Shown here one piece after another: positions 25,795 to 34,123 of a stretch of DNA of 64,000 nt (position 1 is its first letter; the number at the start of each line of letters is the position of its first letter). Under the pieces are notes generated by a model, which saw only the letters and a list, made by a program, of their open reading frames with translations, ran no database searches and was not told where the DNA came from. The translations under genes were made by a program, and so were the position numbers. Origin of the DNA: Ilyomonas sp964249755 (GTDB lineage Bacteria > Bacteroidota > Bacteroidia > Chitinophagales > Chitinophagaceae); assembly GCA_964249755.1 (NCBI GenBank), contig CAXUDB010000002.1:620001-684000 (forward strand), given 5' to 3'.

Positions 25795-27225
25795 ATGCGC
25801 GCTGTTCCGCACCCCATTTCTATCAAATCGTATGCACTGTCTGATGGCATTGCTTCTTTATTGGTGTGGGTTTGCATTTGCCTGTACCGGCAGAAACTTA
25901 TTCACCAGCATTTTTCGCTGGGTGAACTGATGAGTTATAACCATCATTTCTTCATCAAATGGTTTTTGTCCTTTCCCCTGTTCTGGGTGCTGTTTTTTAC
26001 GGCAATGGGCGCCTATAAATATTCACTTTATACAAGATCAAGATTAACAGAGTTGACTAACACCATTGTGGAATGCCTCATTGGTTGTTCAGTGATTTTT
26101 TTTCTTATTTTTCTGAACGACGGAGCGGATGATTATCTCTATTACTATAAGGTGTTTTTTGCTTATAATATTTGCCAGATCACTGTGGTTTTTGCGGGTC
26201 GCCTGATGTTGCTTTCAATAGTGAAACAGCATTTGGCAAAAGGCTGGTTTACCATTAAAACCTTATTTATCGGCAACAGCCATAAGGCATCAGACATTTA
26301 TAAAATGCTCACCGCAAAAAAGCAGGTGAGTAATATCAGTACAATCGGTTTTGTGTCTGCCGATGGTTTTAGTGGTAACGGCTTAAGCCATTACCTGCCC
26401 AAACTGGGCTCGCTTACCGATGTGGAATCTATCATAGATAAACAACACATTGAACAGGTGATTGTGGCCCTTGACAGCACCGAACTAAAAACGCAGCAGA
26501 ACCTGCTGGCAAGGCTGAGCGACAAAGACATCGCCATTAAAATTGCGCCGGATAATTTCGATATTCTTGCGGGATCGGTACAAACAAAAAACGTGATGGG
26601 TGCAACATTGATTGACATCAGCACCAGCCTGATGCCGGCCTGGCAGGAAAATGTGAAGCGTGCCATTGATATCTTCTGTAGCAGCCTGGCATTGGTGCTG
26701 TTGAGTCCATTACTTCTGTATGTGATTATCAGGACCAAACTGTCATCGCCGGGAACGATATTTTACACGCAGGAACGCATTGGTTACAAAAGCAAGCCGT
26801 TCACTATTTATAAATTCCGCTCTATGTATATGAATGCGGAAGCAGGTGGCGAGCCACAGCTTTCTTCGGATGATGACAACCGCATTACTACCTGGGGCAA
26901 AGTGATGCGTAAGTGGCGCCTGGATGAATTGCCGCAGCTTTGGAATATCATTGTGGGCGATATGAGCTTGGTTGGCCCAAGACCTGAGCGCAAGTATTAT
27001 ATCAACCAGATTATGCAGTTCAATCCTTACTATAAATACCTGCTGAAAGTGAAGCCCGGCCTGACTTCGTGGGGTATGATACAGTTTGGATATGCTTCTA
27101 CAGTAAAGGAAATGCTGGAACGAGCGCAGTATGATTTGCTTTACATCAAAAACATTTCATTGCTGGTTGATTTTCGCATCATGCTGCACACAATCCGCAT
27201 TATCATGTTGGGTAAAGGCAAGTGA
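25795..27225 (+). CDS. Polyprenyl glycosylphosphotransferase (initiating sugar transferase)
   Basis: Transfers a sugar-phosphate from a nucleotide sugar to undecaprenyl phosphate to begin a surface glycan. The N-terminal ~145 residues contain four membrane segments, then a soluble Rossmann-like CoA-binding-type domain (TLFIGNSHKA...), a fifth hydrophobic segment (~290-316), and the C-terminal catalytic domain with the motifs FYTQERIGY, YKFRSM, DELPQLWNI and MSLVGPRPE. Length of 476 aa matches WcaJ/WbaP-type enzymes. It lies in an operon with a Gfo/Idh oxidoreductase; the sugar cluster at 43-50 kb could supply later glycan units. Confidence 0.93.
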   Translation: MRAVPHPISIKSYALSDGIASLLVWVCICLYRQKLIHQHFSLGELMSYNHHFFIKWFLSFPLFWVLFFTAMGAYKYSLYTRSRLTELTNTIVECLIGCSVIFFLIFLNDGADDYLYYYKVFFAYNICQITVVFAGRLMLLSIVKQHLAKGWFTIKTLFIGNSHKASDIYKMLTAKKQVSNISTIGFVSADGFSGNGLSHYLPKLGSLTDVESIIDKQHIEQVIVALDSTELKTQQNLLARLSDKDIAIKIAPDNFDILAGSVQTKNVMGATLIDISTSLMPAWQENVKRAIDIFCSSLALVLLSPLLLYVIIRTKLSSPGTIFYTQERIGYKSKPFTIYKFRSMYMNAEAGGEPQLSSDDDNRITTWGKVMRKWRLDELPQLWNIIVGDMSLVGPRPERKYYINQIMQFNPYYKYLLKVKPGLTSWGMIQFGYASTVKEMLERAQYDLLYIKNISLLVDFRIMLHTIRIIMLGKGK

Positions 27226-27252
27226 GATTTCGGTTGTTGGTCAATTGAAACT

Positions 27253-30162
27253 GTGTTTTATTTGCTGATTTCTAACAAAAATACAAACCAAAAAGTGCTG
27301 CACATTTATAAATATTATTTGCTTTTTATCCTCTTTGGGTTGGGCTGTTGCGGTGCTTTCGCGCAAAATAATTATTGGCAACAACAGTTAGATTACACCA
27401 TTCATGTTTCTTTGAACGATAAAGAGAATACGCTGGATGGCGACGAGAAAATTATTTATACCAATCATTCTCCCGATACGCTGCGATATCTGTGGTTTCA
27501 TCTTTGGCCAAACGCTTATAAAAACGATAAAACTGCTTTTAGCGAGCAACTGCTTCGCAACGGAAATACCGCTTTTTATTTTTCTAATGAGAAGGAGCGG
27601 GGATACATCAACCAACTGCGTTTTACGGTGAATGAAATAAACGCCACCCTATTGCAAGACAGCAACAACATTGATATCGCGAAGCTTATTTTACCACAGC
27701 CTTTGCCGCCTTCCGGCTCCATCACTATTGTTACGCCGTTTCATGTGAAGCTCCCATATAATTTCTCGCGCAGCGGATATGAGGGTGAAACTTACCAGGT
27801 TGCGCAATGGTATCCAAAACCTGCGGTATATGATGCTAAGGGTTGGCACCAGATGCCATATTTAGACCAAGGTGAATTTTATGGTGAATTTGCAAACTGG
27901 GATGTAACTATTTCGCTGCCTAAAAATTACATCGTAGCGGCTTCGGGAGATTTGCAAAACGAAGATGAGCTATCCTTTTTGAAGACGACAGGCAAACAAC
28001 CCGCCGAAGAGCAAGCAAATTATAAACTCTGGAACAACGGCTTGCGCGAAGAAGCGGCGCGGCTGAAGAAACGTTTTAACGAAGTGATGCCGCCTTCTTC
28101 GACTTCCAGTAAAACCCTGCGTTACAAACTTTCCAACGCGCATGATTTTGCCTGGTTTGCCTCCAAGCTTTTTTTGGTTCAATACGATACAGTAAAGCTG
28201 GCAACTCATACAACAGACGCTTTTACCTTTTATATTCCCTGGAGCAAAACAGCTTGGCAAAACAGCCTGCGATACCTGAAGAGTTCGGTTCATTTTTATT
28301 CGGGTGAATTAGGCGAATATCCTTACAACGAAGTAAGCGCTGTGCTGGGCGATGCGGCTAAGGAAGCCGGTGGTATGGAGTATCCCACCATAACATTGTT
28401 GGAGATGAATGATAGTGGAAAAGAACTCGATGCTACCCTTGCACATGAAGTGGGTCATAACTGGTTGTATGGCATTCTCGCAACGAACGAAAGAGATGAT
28501 GCGTGGATGGATGAAGGTATCAATACGTTTTATGAGCAGCGTTATATAGCGCAGCGATATGAGCCGAAAGTGAATCCTAAATTTCCTTTTTCCAAACTGC
28601 CTGACGACTATGATACGCTTTTACTGTCAACGCTCATGAAGCTGCATAAAGACCAACCGATCACCACTACTTCAGATAGCTTTACGGCAGTCAACTACAA
28701 CGAAATCGTGTATAGTAAAACTGCGATGTGGCTGCAACGCATAGAAGTGCAACTCGGCACTTCTCTATTTGATAGTTGTATGCACAATTACTATCGCACA
28801 TGGAGCTTCAAACATCCGCAGCCCGAAGACTTTCAGCGAAGTGTGGAAGGCACCAGCGGGAAATCATTGGCGAATAATTTTGCGCAGCTACATGCAATGG
28901 GTTCTTTCTTTCCGCAGCAGCACCGGCAGCTAAAGCCCACTTTGTTTTTTAATGAACGCGAGCCATCAAAATATAACTATCTCTCTCTTGCACCGGCTAT
29001 AGGTTATAACTATTATGACAAGCTGATGATTGGCGGTTTGATTCACAATTACCAGTTCCCGCTCAACCGTTTCAACTTCCTCCTTGCACCTCTGTATGCA
29101 ACGGGCAGCCACACGCTGAATGGTGCAGCCAGAGCGGGTTTCAGCACTTTTACAAAACGCAGCTGGCTCGAGATTTCTGTAAGCGCACTGAAGTATAACA
29201 TCAATTCGTTCACACAATACGATAATAGCAAACTATACTTCAGCCTGAACCGGATTGTGCCTTCGGTAAAGTATCGTTTATATAACAAAGACCTGCGAAA
29301 TACCCAGCGCTGGACGTTTACTGCCAAGAGTTTTTTAATCAGCGAAGAGGGCTTTGGCGATTTTGTTCCGGTAGTTGTATCGCCTGACACTTTTTATGCT
29401 GCGCAAAAAGGAACTACGCATCGTTATGTAAACGAACTGAGCGCCGTTGTAAGCAATAACCGCAAGCTATATCCTTACGAAGCCGAACTGAAAATAAACC
29501 AGGGAAAAACTTTTTTACGAGCTGGCTTCACGGGCAATTATTATTTCAATTACGCGAAACAAAACGGTGGTATACAGGCACGTTTCTTTGCAGGCAAATT
29601 CTTTTACCTGCAACAAAAAACCATTCTTTCAAAAGGCGAGAACGACCGTTATCTCTTTACACTTTCGGGACCAAAAGGCTACGAAGATTTTACCTACAGT
29701 GATTACTTCTTAGGAAGAAGTGAATTTGATGGTGGATTGAGCCAGCAAATTATGCAACGCGATGGATTTTTAAAACTGAGTACTCCCTTACTGAACGAGC
29801 CGGTTGGCAAAACGGATGATTGGTTACTTAGTATCAACTTAAGTGGTGATATACCGGATCAAATCAATCCTTTGAAATTATTACCGTTCCCGGTTCCGGT
29901 GCAGTTGTTTGTTGACATTGGTACATACAGCGATGCGTGGAAAGATGAGAATAGCAATGGAAGATTTTTATACGATGCTGGCATTAAAGTTTCAATATTG
30001 AAATCTGCTTTCAGTGTGTATCTACCCATTGTATATAGCAAAGTGTACCGCGACTATTATAAATCGTTTTACCCCGAAAAAAGATTTTCTCACACCGTAT
30101 CTTTTGCTTTTGATCTGAGCCGTTTCCAGCCGAATAAAATTAACCGCAACCTGCCTTTATAA
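27253..30162 (+). CDS. M1-family metallopeptidase, secreted, with long C-terminal beta-rich region
   Basis: The gluzincin signature HEVGH (His398, Glu399, His402, counted from 27253) is followed 18 residues later by the third zinc ligand Glu421 in DEGINTFYE, as in M1 aminopeptidases. A hydrophobic leader ending FGLGCCGAFAQ predicts export. No ATG is available: GTG at 27253 or GTG at 27295 are possible, the latter placing the leader right at the N-terminus. Residues ~620-969 are rich in alternating aromatic strands (for example HTLNGAARAGFSTF) and resemble an outer-membrane barrel rather than an ERAP-like helical domain. The gene lies in an operon between the glycosylphosphotransferase and a GNAT-like gene. 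Confidence 0.85.
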   Translation: MFYLLISNKNTNQKVLHIYKYYLLFILFGLGCCGAFAQNNYWQQQLDYTIHVSLNDKENTLDGDEKIIYTNHSPDTLRYLWFHLWPNAYKNDKTAFSEQLLRNGNTAFYFSNEKERGYINQLRFTVNEINATLLQDSNNIDIAKLILPQPLPPSGSITIVTPFHVKLPYNFSRSGYEGETYQVAQWYPKPAVYDAKGWHQMPYLDQGEFYGEFANWDVTISLPKNYIVAASGDLQNEDELSFLKTTGKQPAEEQANYKLWNNGLREEAARLKKRFNEVMPPSSTSSKTLRYKLSNAHDFAWFASKLFLVQYDTVKLATHTTDAFTFYIPWSKTAWQNSLRYLKSSVHFYSGELGEYPYNEVSAVLGDAAKEAGGMEYPTITLLEMNDSGKELDATLAHEVGHNWLYGILATNERDDAWMDEGINTFYEQRYIAQRYEPKVNPKFPFSKLPDDYDTLLLSTLMKLHKDQPITTTSDSFTAVNYNEIVYSKTAMWLQRIEVQLGTSLFDSCMHNYYRTWSFKHPQPEDFQRSVEGTSGKSLANNFAQLHAMGSFFPQQHRQLKPTLFFNEREPSKYNYLSLAPAIGYNYYDKLMIGGLIHNYQFPLNRFNFLLAPLYATGSHTLNGAARAGFSTFTKRSWLEISVSALKYNINSFTQYDNSKLYFSLNRIVPSVKYRLYNKDLRNTQRWTFTAKSFLISEEGFGDFVPVVVSPDTFYAAQKGTTHRYVNELSAVVSNNRKLYPYEAELKINQGKTFLRAGFTGNYYFNYAKQNGGIQARFFAGKFFYLQQKTILSKGENDRYLFTLSGPKGYEDFTYSDYFLGRSEFDGGLSQQIMQRDGFLKLSTPLLNEPVGKTDDWLLSINLSGDIPDQINPLKLLPFPVPVQLFVDIGTYSDAWKDENSNGRFLYDAGIKVSILKSAFSVYLPIVYSKVYRDYYKSFYPEKRFSHTVSFAFDLSRFQPNKINRNLPL

Positions 30163-30170
30163 ACAGGAAT

Positions 30171-31091
30171 ATGTCTTTAGAATATGCCATTGAGATTAAG
30201 CCATCACACGGGATAGATAAAGGAAAATGGAATGCCTGTTTGCAAGCATCAGACAACAATATCATCTATGCGCAGTATGATTATTTAAAACTGATGACAG
30301 ATAACTGGGCAGGTATTATCGTGAATGATTATGAAGCCGTCATGCCTTTGCCGTTTCGCAGCAAGATGGGTATTCGTTATTGTTACAATGTTCCGTTTAT
30401 TCAGCAACTGGGCTTGTTTGGAAAGTATGACAAAGAATTACTGACAGCCGTAATTAATAAAGCAACAAGTTATATCCGTTATGGTGATTTGTTTTTGAAT
30501 GGCGGGAATGAAGTTTTGAAATCAATAGCTGCACAAGCAAAAGCGAATTATGTATTGCCATTATCTTCTTCTTACCAAAATATTTTCAATGGATACAGCC
30601 GGCATTTGCAAACCAAATTAAAAGGAACAAGAAACAAAGGGCTTTTGTTTTTTATCAGTGATTACAATGCCAACTCTATTGACATTTTTCAACAACTCTA
30701 TGCGAACCGGTTGCCGCAAATCAGGAAAGAAGATTATGAACGGCTGAATTCGCTTGCAGAGCATTTATTTCAAAAAGAACAGTGCTTTACGGCTACTGTT
30801 TGCAGCAGCGAAATGAAAGTTGTTGCTACTGCGTTGTTCTTCACCGATGATCGTCGTATTTATAATATTCTTCCTTCCACCACACCGGAAGGCAGGAAGC
30901 TGAATGCCATGCATTACCTGTTGGATAATGTAATTCAGAAATACGCTGAAACACAGTTTAGCCTTGACTTTGAAGGCTCTGATGTGGAAGGTATACGCGC
31001 TTTTTATCAATCGTTTGGCGCCGTTAATCAGCCCTATTATCATTACCATTATAACCGGTTGCCTTTTCTTTTACGTTTATTAAAAAAATAA
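30171..31091 (+). CDS. GNAT/FemAB-like acyltransferase
   Basis: 306 residues with a two-lobed GNAT arrangement: an N-terminal lobe with YAQYDYLKLMTDNW and MPLPFRS, and a C-terminal lobe with the acetyltransferase-like pattern VVATALFF, YNILPSTTPEGRKLNAMHYLLD and the DFEGSDVEGIRAFYQSFGA block, typical of BioF2/FemAB-like proteins that acylate peptides or sugars. No signal peptide. It starts 8 bp after the M1 peptidase gene and is the last gene of that operon; its 3' end overlaps the convergent ispD gene by 12 bp. The substrate is unknown. Confidence 0.75.
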   Translation: MSLEYAIEIKPSHGIDKGKWNACLQASDNNIIYAQYDYLKLMTDNWAGIIVNDYEAVMPLPFRSKMGIRYCYNVPFIQQLGLFGKYDKELLTAVINKATSYIRYGDLFLNGGNEVLKSIAAQAKANYVLPLSSSYQNIFNGYSRHLQTKLKGTRNKGLLFFISDYNANSIDIFQQLYANRLPQIRKEDYERLNSLAEHLFQKEQCFTATVCSSEMKVVATALFFTDDRRIYNILPSTTPEGRKLNAMHYLLDNVIQKYAETQFSLDFEGSDVEGIRAFYQSFGAVNQPYYHYHYNRLPFLLRLLKK

Positions 31092-31751
31092 TCGCTGCTC
31101 TATAATTTTTTCTGCAAGAAGCAGATCAAGCGGTCTTGTAATTTTAATATTCTCATACTCTCCGTCTATCAAAAATACTTCTTTGCCAAAGGCTTCCATT
31201 ACGGTGGCTTCATCTGTAAAGGCACTACTATAAGGTTGTTGAAAAGCGGCTTTTAAATGGGAAGATAAAAACGTCTGTGGTGTTTGTACCAGTCTGATGT
31301 GCCGACGGTCAATCACACTGTGCGAACCATTTTTGTCTATGCGCAGGCTATCAGTGGCGGCCACTACCGGGATGGCGCTTCCTTTGGTGAGCGTTTGCTT
31401 ATAGCAACGCTGAATAAGATTGATAGATGTAAGACAACGAACACCATCCTGAACAAAAACAACTGTCCCTTCCGGCACTTCTTCTAATCCATTCTTTACA
31501 GAATGAAAACGGGTTTCACCACCAGCGACAACAAGTGTATTTCCTTCCAGCGAAAAGTTTTTGATAATTTCAGTTTGAAGATGAGCCTGGGGAACCACCA
31601 ATATTATATGAACATCAGCAAAAGCGAGCCGGAACGCTTGCACCGTATGCCAAAGAACCGGCTTGCCCTGCAGCAATAAAAATTGTTTGGGCGTTGTATG
31701 TCCCATGCGCAAGCCAACACCACCGGCAACAATCACCGCATATTTCTTCAT
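31080..31751 (-). CDS. ispD: 2-C-methyl-D-erythritol 4-phosphate cytidylyltransferase
   Basis: Third step of the non-mevalonate isoprenoid pathway, joining CTP and MEP. The nucleotide-binding N-terminus (IVAGGVGLRMG...PKQF), the QTPQTF block and the C-terminal ENIKITRPLDL are present. The central motif, usually a His-Asp-[AG]-[AV]-Arg-Pro, reads QDGVRC at residues 101-106: the key Asp102 and Arg105 are kept but the flanking His and Pro are replaced. 223 aa is normal. No ispF is fused or adjacent. The 3' end overlaps the convergent gene by 12 bp. Confidence 0.9.
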   Translation of the reverse strand: MKKYAVIVAGGVGLRMGHTTPKQFLLLQGKPVLWHTVQAFRLAFADVHIILVVPQAHLQTEIIKNFSLEGNTLVVAGGETRFHSVKNGLEEVPEGTVVFVQDGVRCLTSINLIQRCYKQTLTKGSAIPVVAATDSLRIDKNGSHSVIDRRHIRLVQTPQTFLSSHLKAAFQQPYSSAFTDEATVMEAFGKEVFLIDGEYENIKITRPLDLLLAEKIIEQRLFF

Positions 31752-31861
31752 GCCGTAAAGAAAATGTTTTTATAATTCTCATCATACTTTATACAGTCGC
31801 ATTTAACCCTCTGCGCATTTTTGGAATACTATTTTCAGATGTGGTTATCTAACTACGAATT

Positions 31862-32815
31862 ATGAATCAAAAACAATTGGGTAAATCTGATTTATATGTA
31901 TCTCCTCTCTGTTTTGGAGGCAATGTATTTGGCTGGACGATAGATGAAGCAACTTCATTTGAATTGCTGGATGCCTTTACAGGTGCGGGTTGCAACTTCA
32001 TTGACACAGCCGATGTCTATAGCCGCTGGAAACCTGGTAACAAAGGGGGAGAAAGCGAAGCCATTATTGGTAATTGGCTGAAAAAGCGTGGTAATCGCAA
32101 TAATATAATCATCGCTACGAAAGTAGGCAGCGATATGGGCGAGGGTGATGGAAAAACATTGCGGAAAGAATATATTATAAAAGCAGTGGAACGGTCACTG
32201 CAACGTTTGCAGAGCGATTACATTGACCTCTACCAAACGCATTATGATGATGAAAGTCTGCCGGTAGATGAGGCATTAGAAGCTTATGATGAATTAATAA
32301 AAGAAGGCAAGGTAAGATGGATCGGCACTTCGAACATGAGTGGAGAAAGAGTGAAGCAATCACTGGAAGTCAGCGAACAAAAAGAGTATCCATCTTATCA
32401 GACTTTGCAGCCCGAATATAATCTGTATGCGCGCCAAACATTTGAGAAAGAATATCAAGCTATTTGTTTTGAAAATAGCATCAGTGTTATCCCTTATTAT
32501 TCGCTGGCAAGCGGTTTTCTAACCGGTAAGTATCGCAGTGAAGCTGACCTGAACAAAAGCCAGCGAGGCGGCGGTATTAGGAAATATTTAAACGACAGAG
32601 GCTATGAAATTTTGACCGCTTTAGATGAAGTGTCTGAACGCTACAACACAATGCCTGCAACGGTTGCATTAGCCTGGTTGATAGCACAGCCAACAGTGGC
32701 TGCCCCAATTGCCAGCGCTACCAGCAAAGAACAATTAACATCGCTGACAGATGCGGTAGAGCTGACCTTGGATAAAGATGTTTTGGAAAGGTTGAACGAA
32801 GCAAGCGGTTATTAG
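31862..32815 (+). CDS. Aldo/keto reductase
   Basis: NADPH-dependent (beta/alpha)8-barrel oxidoreductase with the complete catalytic tetrad Asp48, Tyr53 (FIDTADVY), Lys87 (ATKVG) and His127 (QTHYDD). The sequence (GKSDLYVSPLCFGGNVFGWT) is close to bacterial 'general stress/YghZ-like' aldo-keto reductases. Substrate unknown. It stands alone, convergent with purC across an inverted-repeat spacer. Confidence 0.92.
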   Translation: MNQKQLGKSDLYVSPLCFGGNVFGWTIDEATSFELLDAFTGAGCNFIDTADVYSRWKPGNKGGESEAIIGNWLKKRGNRNNIIIATKVGSDMGEGDGKTLRKEYIIKAVERSLQRLQSDYIDLYQTHYDDESLPVDEALEAYDELIKEGKVRWIGTSNMSGERVKQSLEVSEQKEYPSYQTLQPEYNLYARQTFEKEYQAICFENSISVIPYYSLASGFLTGKYRSEADLNKSQRGGGIRKYLNDRGYEILTALDEVSERYNTMPATVALAWLIAQPTVAAPIASATSKEQLTSLTDAVELTLDKDVLERLNEASGY

Positions 32816-32902
32816 TAGTGAGTAGTGAAATTTATTGCGTAAGTTACAACGTATGAGCTGTATTTGCTCATAGCTCAAGACTCACAGCTTATAACTCACT
32901 AC
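32815..32902. repeat. Nested inverted-repeat spacer between convergent genes
   Basis: Outer 9-bp arms GTAGTGAGT (32815-32823) and ACTCACTAC (32894-32902), and an inner 7-bp stem TATGAGC/GCTCATA (32852-32858 with 32866-32872). It could terminate both convergent transcripts and belongs to a spacer style also seen near 1392-1507, 41879-41942 and 57561-57630. Confidence 0.55.
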
Positions 32903-32903
32903 A

Positions 32904-33833
32904 TCACGCGTTGTGTTCCCTTAGCCATGTTTCTATCTTGCTAAACACTTCTTCATCGCTCATGTCAACCGGTTGAAAAGAAGTGCCGGTTACTTTTTCG
33001 TATAGCTCAATGTATCGTTGGCTGATGGTTTGTATCCATTCGTCGGACATGTGGGGAACGGTTTGCCCTTCTTTTCCCATAAAGTTATTTTCGATGAGCC
33101 ATTCGCGTACAAACTCTTTACTCAATTGCTTTTGCCGTTCGCCCCGCGCCTGGCGTTCTTCAAAGCCATCCGCATAGAAATAGCGCGATGAATCGGGCGT
33201 ATGAATTTCATCCATCAAATAAATGTCATTGCCTCGTTTGCCAAATTCGTATTTGGTATCTACCAGTATCAACCCTTGTTTTGCGGCAATGGCTTTGCCT
33301 CGTGCAAACAGTTGTAAAGTATACGTTTCCATTATATCCCATTCTGCTGCGGTTGCCAGGTCCTGCGCAATAATTTCTTCCTTCGATATGTCTTCATCAT
33401 GCCCCGCATCCGCTTTGGTAGAAGGCGTGATAATCGGTGATGGAAAAGGATCGTTTTCCTTCATACCATCTGGCATAACTGCACCGCAAAGCGTTCGCTT
33501 TCCGCTGTTATAGGTGCGCCACGCATGACCCGTTAGGTTACCACGCACCACCATTTCTATCTTGAAAGGAACGCATTTTTTTCCTACTGCAGCTGTTGGT
33601 GCAGGCGTTGCCAGCAGCCAGTTGGGGCAGATGTCTTTTGTTTTCTCCAGCATAAAAGCGGCCACGCCGTTCAGCACTTGTCCTTTGTAAGGAATCGGTT
33701 TTGGCAGGATGACATCGAAGGCAGAGATACGGTTGCTGGCAATCATCACAAGGGTTTCGTTGCCGATTGTGTAAACGTCTCTTACCTTGCCTTTATAGAA
33801 AGCGGTCTGGTGGGGAAACTGGTGTGGTATCAT
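32904..33833 (-). CDS. purC: Phosphoribosylaminoimidazole-succinocarboxamide synthase
   Basis: ATP-dependent condensation of CAIR with aspartate in purine synthesis. The N-terminus (FYKGKVRDVYTIG; VMIASNRISAFDVILP), GNLTGHAWRTY, and the LVDTKYEFG and MDEIHTPDSSRYFY blocks identify the longer PurC type found in Bacteroidota. The start at 33833 (MIPHQFPH) gives 309 residues; the frame from 33893 is an unlikely extension. A TATTTTTG box is only 4 bp before the ATG, which suggests a leaderless or near-leaderless message. No other pur gene is adjacent. Confidence 0.95.
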   Translation of the reverse strand: MIPHQFPHQTAFYKGKVRDVYTIGNETLVMIASNRISAFDVILPKPIPYKGQVLNGVAAFMLEKTKDICPNWLLATPAPTAAVGKKCVPFKIEMVVRGNLTGHAWRTYNSGKRTLCGAVMPDGMKENDPFPSPIITPSTKADAGHDEDISKEEIIAQDLATAAEWDIMETYTLQLFARGKAIAAKQGLILVDTKYEFGKRGNDIYLMDEIHTPDSSRYFYADGFEERQARGERQKQLSKEFVREWLIENNFMGKEGQTVPHMSDEWIQTISQRYIELYEKVTGTSFQPVDMSDEEVFSKIETWLREHNA

Positions 33834-33837
33834 GCAA

Positions 33838-33845
33838 CAAAAATA
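33838..33845 (-). promoter_or_regulatory. Putative -7 box TATTTTTG for purC
   Basis: Exact TAnnTTTG match on the minus strand ending 4 bp before the purC ATG. Confidence 0.45.
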
Positions 33846-34123
33846 GAGGAACAATGTTTTGCTTGTATGCTCGTCCTCATCTTTACTACACATTCAATGC
33901 AACACCCGGCTTACTCAAAAATGAGATGACTATTTTTCGTGTATATTCTTTTTATGCTATCGAGGCGTCTTTCTTCATTTATTTGATGCAACATTAATTG
34001 CCCGGGATATAGATGCTGGAAGAGTCGGGATTAAAATATTTTAATACCAGAAAATTAGTGTCTCTTTTTTTCGGTTTATTTATAAGAACTGCTTTTCTTT
34101 ACTATACTAAACAACGCTCTTAT

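Noticed and set aside
33834..34123. Cobalamin or other riboswitch before the TonB receptor
   Set aside because: No B12-box-like or other riboswitch core could be found in the 290-bp leader.
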